A stretch of DNA of 42,487 bases from positions 1 through 42,487 of the forward strand of contig NZ_LDRT01000035.1 in NCBI RefSeq assembly GCF_001476655.1. The letters run 5' to 3'. Within the stretch, counting starts at the first letter, position 1; each line of letters starts with the position of its first letter. The DNA is from Microbacterium testaceum. Lineage in GTDB: Bacteria > Actinomycetota > Actinomycetes > Actinomycetales > Microbacteriaceae. Positions 40,801-42,487 of this stretch are shown here, one piece after another. A program made the position numbers and the translations under genes. The notes under the pieces are model-generated. The model was not told the origin of the DNA. It worked only from the letters and a program-made list of their open reading frames with translations, and did no database searches.

Positions 40801-41996
40801 CCGCGGGGCCCCGGCTCGGGGCACCGGTTCGCGGTGATCGGGTTGCCCTCGCGGTCGGTGTACACCGAGTCGCAGCCGACGTCCTCCGCCGTGGTGGTGA
40901 AGTAGTTCAGCACGTTGAAGCTCGCGAGCTGCACCGTGCCGCCGACGTCTGCGGGGTGAGCGGTACGCGTGTTCGCGAACGTCGCGGGCTGCACGTCGGC
41001 GGCGTTGTCGACGGTCAGCTGCTCGGTGGGCTGAAACTTCCACGCGTCGTTGCGGTAGTCGAGGACGACCGGCCGCGTGAACGTCACGGGAGCGCCGACG
41101 CGCACGGGGTCCGTGAGCGAGAGGTACGGCAGCGGGACGTCGGTGGCAGACCGCTGGAAGTTCAGCGACGCCCCGTCGTCGAGCACCACCGCGCGGGCGG
41201 CGTTGTCGGCGACGACCTCGTCGAACTCGGGCGTACCGGGGCGGGCGACCTCGGTGGGCGCGAGGAGCGGGGTGGTGCCCGCGGCCAGCCCGACCTCGGC
41301 GTACTGGCCCGTGATGTAGGTGTTGGTGACGGTGAAGTCGCCCTGCGGGGCGAGGAGCATTCCCTCGAAGCGCTCACGTTCCGCGTCGGTGCGCGGCCAG
41401 ACGACCTCGGCCGGCGTCACCGGCTCGGCCTGCTCGGTCAGAACCGTGACGAGATCGGCATCCGACGAGATCTGGGTGAGCCCGTTGTACTCCCCCGCCG
41501 TGCCGGTGACCTCGACGTAGTCGCCGATCGCGACCTCGGCGACCGCGCGCGAACCGTAGACGAAGAGGGCATCGGATGCCACGTGCTCCGCGCCCAGCTG
41601 ACCACCGGTTCCGGGGGTCTGGACGAAGAAGCCGTTGTAGCCGCCGGTCGGATAGGCGGCGGTGACGACTCCGCGGGTGGTGACGGTCTGGCCGTCGAGC
41701 GGAGTGGCGTCGCCCTCGCCCTGGATGTCGCGGATGGGCGTGATGTCGGCTGCCGCGACGGCCTCCGCGGCGACCGCGGGCGGGGTCGGAGCTTCCGGAG
41801 CGGCGGTGTGCGCGGCGGGGGTCTGCACCGCATCCGGAGCCGCGGTCTGCGCCGTGTCCGGGGCAGCGGGAGCCGAGAGAGGGGCGGCCGTGGCGGCCGG
41901 GGCAACGAGGGCGGAACCGAGAAGGGCAGCGGCGACGGCAGCGCTCAGCGCTGTCGCGGTGCGGCCCGAGGGTCGCCGAGAAGGCACGGGTGACAT
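37878..41996 (-). CDS. Surface-anchored ExeM/NucH-type nuclease fused to 5'-nucleotidase
   Basis: A 1372-residue cell-wall protein. A signal peptide (VAAALLGSALVAPAATAAPL) opens it. Residues of about 85-200 resemble the OB-like domain of secreted nucleases (DGQTVTTRGVVTA, GGYNGFFVQTPG). An endonuclease/exonuclease/phosphatase domain covers about 350-690 (VQLASFNVLNYF, FLLGDFNAYAQED, SSDHDPVVVGLDL). A 5'-nucleotidase part begins at about 695: NINDFHGR, SNGDNIGAS, GVGNHEFDKG near 765 and GHTHEEYAWD near 904, then the nucleotidase carboxyl domain up to about 1210. Ig-like sequence follows. LPRTG at 1336-1340 with a hydrophobic stretch and RRRGVRR is a sortase signal. The protein could cut nucleic acids and strip phosphate from the nucleotides at the cell surface. 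AGGAG precedes the ATG. Confidence 0.93.
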   Translation of the reverse strand: MSPVPSRRPSGRTATALSAAVAAALLGSALVAPAATAAPLSAPAAPDTAQTAAPDAVQTPAAHTAAPEAPTPPAVAAEAVAAADITPIRDIQGEGDATPLDGQTVTTRGVVTAAYPTGGYNGFFVQTPGTGGQLGAEHVASDALFVYGSRAVAEVAIGDYVEVTGTAGEYNGLTQISSDADLVTVLTEQAEPVTPAEVVWPRTDAERERFEGMLLAPQGDFTVTNTYITGQYAEVGLAAGTTPLLAPTEVARPGTPEFDEVVADNAARAVVLDDGASLNFQRSATDVPLPYLSLTDPVRVGAPVTFTRPVVLDYRNDAWKFQPTEQLTVDNAADVQPATFANTRTAHPADVGGTVQLASFNVLNYFTTTAEDVGCDSVYTDREGNPITANRCPEPGPRGAANDENLQRQQAKIVAALNAMQAEVVSLEEIENSAALGKPRDEALSTLVGALNADLGEDAWAFVPSPAALPASEDVIRTAFIYKKAAVSPIGDSVILDDPAFANARQPLAQAFAAAGSDETAFVAIVNHFKSKSDSDPAAEGDNAAGDQGAFNGDRVRQAEALVAFAGERAKSVDGGAVFLLGDFNAYAQEDPLQVLRDAGYTDLGADTGKYTYSFSGQSGSLDHVFASPSARELVTGTDIWNINAGEALALEYSRYNANVRSFYDASPYRSSDHDPVVVGLDLSGTTELNLLNINDFHGRIDDDTVKFAGTIEQLRAEKGDDRSLFLSNGDNIGASLFASANADDAPTIDVLNALELAASGVGNHEFDKGIDDLTGRVTERAAFPYLGANVYRDGRPLLPGYEIVEVNGLKVGIVAAVTEETASLVSPEGIEGIEFREPVAEVNRVVAEIRDQVDVLVAEYHEGAPQGDASGTTVDQALAQGGAFARIVTETDADVDAIFTGHTHEEYAWDAPVPGGEGTRPVLQTGNYGENIGQVVLTIDRASRDVVAHEARNVPRLEAEVVEDDDEQTAENSAALDAELIATYPRVAEVADIVDRALAEAERVGSRPVGSVAADITTAFLGGSYVDGVYTGGQRDDRSKQSALGNLVADALLDTLADPARGDADLTVVNPGGLRAELLRGDDGVITFAEANAVLPFVNNLGTTSLTGDQVRRLLEQQWGDAAGRAATLSLSVSENVRYTYDATRAPGERVSGVWIDGMPVDPAASYRVGSFSFLLSGGDAFTVFDEGTDARDSGLIDRDGWIAYLTAHPDLAPDFTARGVEVKGAPSEVSRGAEAAFTVSGLDLTSLGSPAATEASVTVGSAASLTVPVREGTAAVALTVPADAPEALDITVSTASGSTATVPVRVVDGSETPNNGPDDQGDGEAAPPRGPDGLPRTGVDTAWMGGGVLAALALLALGVALRRRGVRRAD

Positions 41997-42127
41997 GGGT
42001 CTCCTGCGAATCCGACGGTCATCGTCGGGTGGGGGGATCGACGGGGGGTCTCTTCGACCGTAGACGACCTCATCAGGAATTCCCAGGCTTCTTTCGTTGC
42101 CATCGTGTGAACACGACGTCGAACGAG

Positions 42128-42162
42128 AGAAGGCCCGGATGCCGATGGCATCCGGGCCTTCT
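42128..42162 (-). terminator. Terminator after rplL
   Basis: AGAAGGCCCGGATGCC and GGCATCCGGGCCTTCT form a perfect 16-base stem around a three-base loop. It lies 30 bases beyond the rplL stop codon on the minus strand and again carries the GGATGCC heptamer. Confidence 0.85.
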
Positions 42163-42192
42163 GAATCGCGTTACCGCGACCGTGAAGCGTGA

Positions 42193-42487
42193 TTACTTCA
42201 GGGTCACCGTGGCGCCGGCCTCCTCGAGGGCAGCCTTGGCCTTGTCGGCGGTCTCCTTGTTCGCGCCCTCGAGCACGGCCTTGGGAGCGCCATCGACGAC
42301 GGCCTTGGCCTCGCCGAGGCCGAGCGAGGTGAGCTCGCGGACGACCTTGATGACCTGGATCTTCTTGTCGCCGGCGGCCTCGAGGACGACGTCGAACGAG
42401 TCCTTCTCCTCGACCTCTTCGGCGGGCGCGCCACCGGCGGCGCCGGCTGCGGCCACGGCCACGGGGGCGGCGGCGGTGACGTCGAAG
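42193..42487 (-). CDS. rplL: 50S ribosomal protein L7/L12 (carboxyl part, cut by the window end)
   Basis: The visible 97 residues are the Ala/Gly-rich hinge ([20 protein letters not shown]) and the complete carboxyl-terminal domain of L7/L12: [51 protein letters not shown]. This domain forms the stalk that recruits translation factors to the ribosome. The amino-terminal dimer domain lies beyond the window end; the ATG within the visible part is internal, since the frame continues FDVTAAAP upstream. An rplJ gene would be expected next on the minus strand. Confidence 0.97.
   Translation of the reverse strand, partial: FDVTAAAPVAVAAAGAAGGAPAEEVEEKDSFDVVLEAAGDKKIQVIKVVRELTSLGLGEAKAVVDGAPKAVLEGANKETADKAKAALEEAGATVTLK

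Noticed and set aside
42193..42462. Complete 89-residue L7/L12 starting at an internal start codon
   Set aside because: The frame stays open with the normal L7/L12 hinge sequence to the window edge, so the gene is cut rather than short.

Overview
The window looks like the chromosome of a high-GC actinobacterium of the Microbacteriaceae, most likely Microbacterium or a close relative. Reasons: very GC-rich codon use throughout, actinobacterial families (DUF3105/DUF305 pair, septum-formation/DUF4190 protein, LPxTG-anchored nuclease/nucleotidase), several start codons placed 6-7 bases after a TAnnnT hexamer, and a heptamer (GGATGCC/GGCATCC) that recurs in genes and terminators. The genus is inferred; no rRNA gene lies in the window.

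Layout. 50-5027: two secreted proteins on the minus strand, a multidomain metallophosphoesterase and a carbohydrate-binding protein without a catalytic domain. 5267-7304: a urate-to-allantoin operon (uraD, uraH, FAD-dependent urate hydroxylase). 7369-11269: an amidohydrolase/APC permease operon divergent from a TetR regulator, with a palindrome over the permease promoter. 11289-12332: apt within repeat-rich intergenic DNA. 12340-15056: GH13 alpha-glucosidase plus a LacI regulator. 15102-16199: an isolated, compositionally different gene for a TIR-domain protein. 16281-20193: a septum-formation-type membrane protein, a ferredoxin-reductase-like flavoprotein and an M20 peptidase.

20258-29427 is a glycan-use locus. 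A secreted clan-A glycoside hydrolase with carbohydrate-binding domains is divergent from an operon of a GH36 alpha-galactosidase, an ABC importer and a LacI regulator. Two LacI-type operators lie on the two facing promoters. The regulator at the operon end is broken: it is joined tail to tail to a PAP2 phosphatase gene, and each reading frame runs into the antisense strand of the other.

30033-32980: a Bcr/CflA efflux transporter and the DUF3105/DUF305 pair. 33058-37825: an AglEFG-like alpha-glucoside importer divergent from its own LacI regulator, with GGAACC-type operators at both promoters. 37878-41996: a very large surface-anchored nuclease/5'-nucleotidase. The window ends inside rplL.

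The main theme is scavenging: alpha-glucosides (importer, intracellular glucosidase), galactosides (secreted hydrolase, importer, GH36), and nucleic acids or purines (surface nuclease/nucleotidase, Apt, urate operon). The least-explained items are the orphan TIR protein, a family of extragenic palindromes ending in GTTGAGTGTCCAARACAC, the lacI/PAP2 junction and the overused heptamer.
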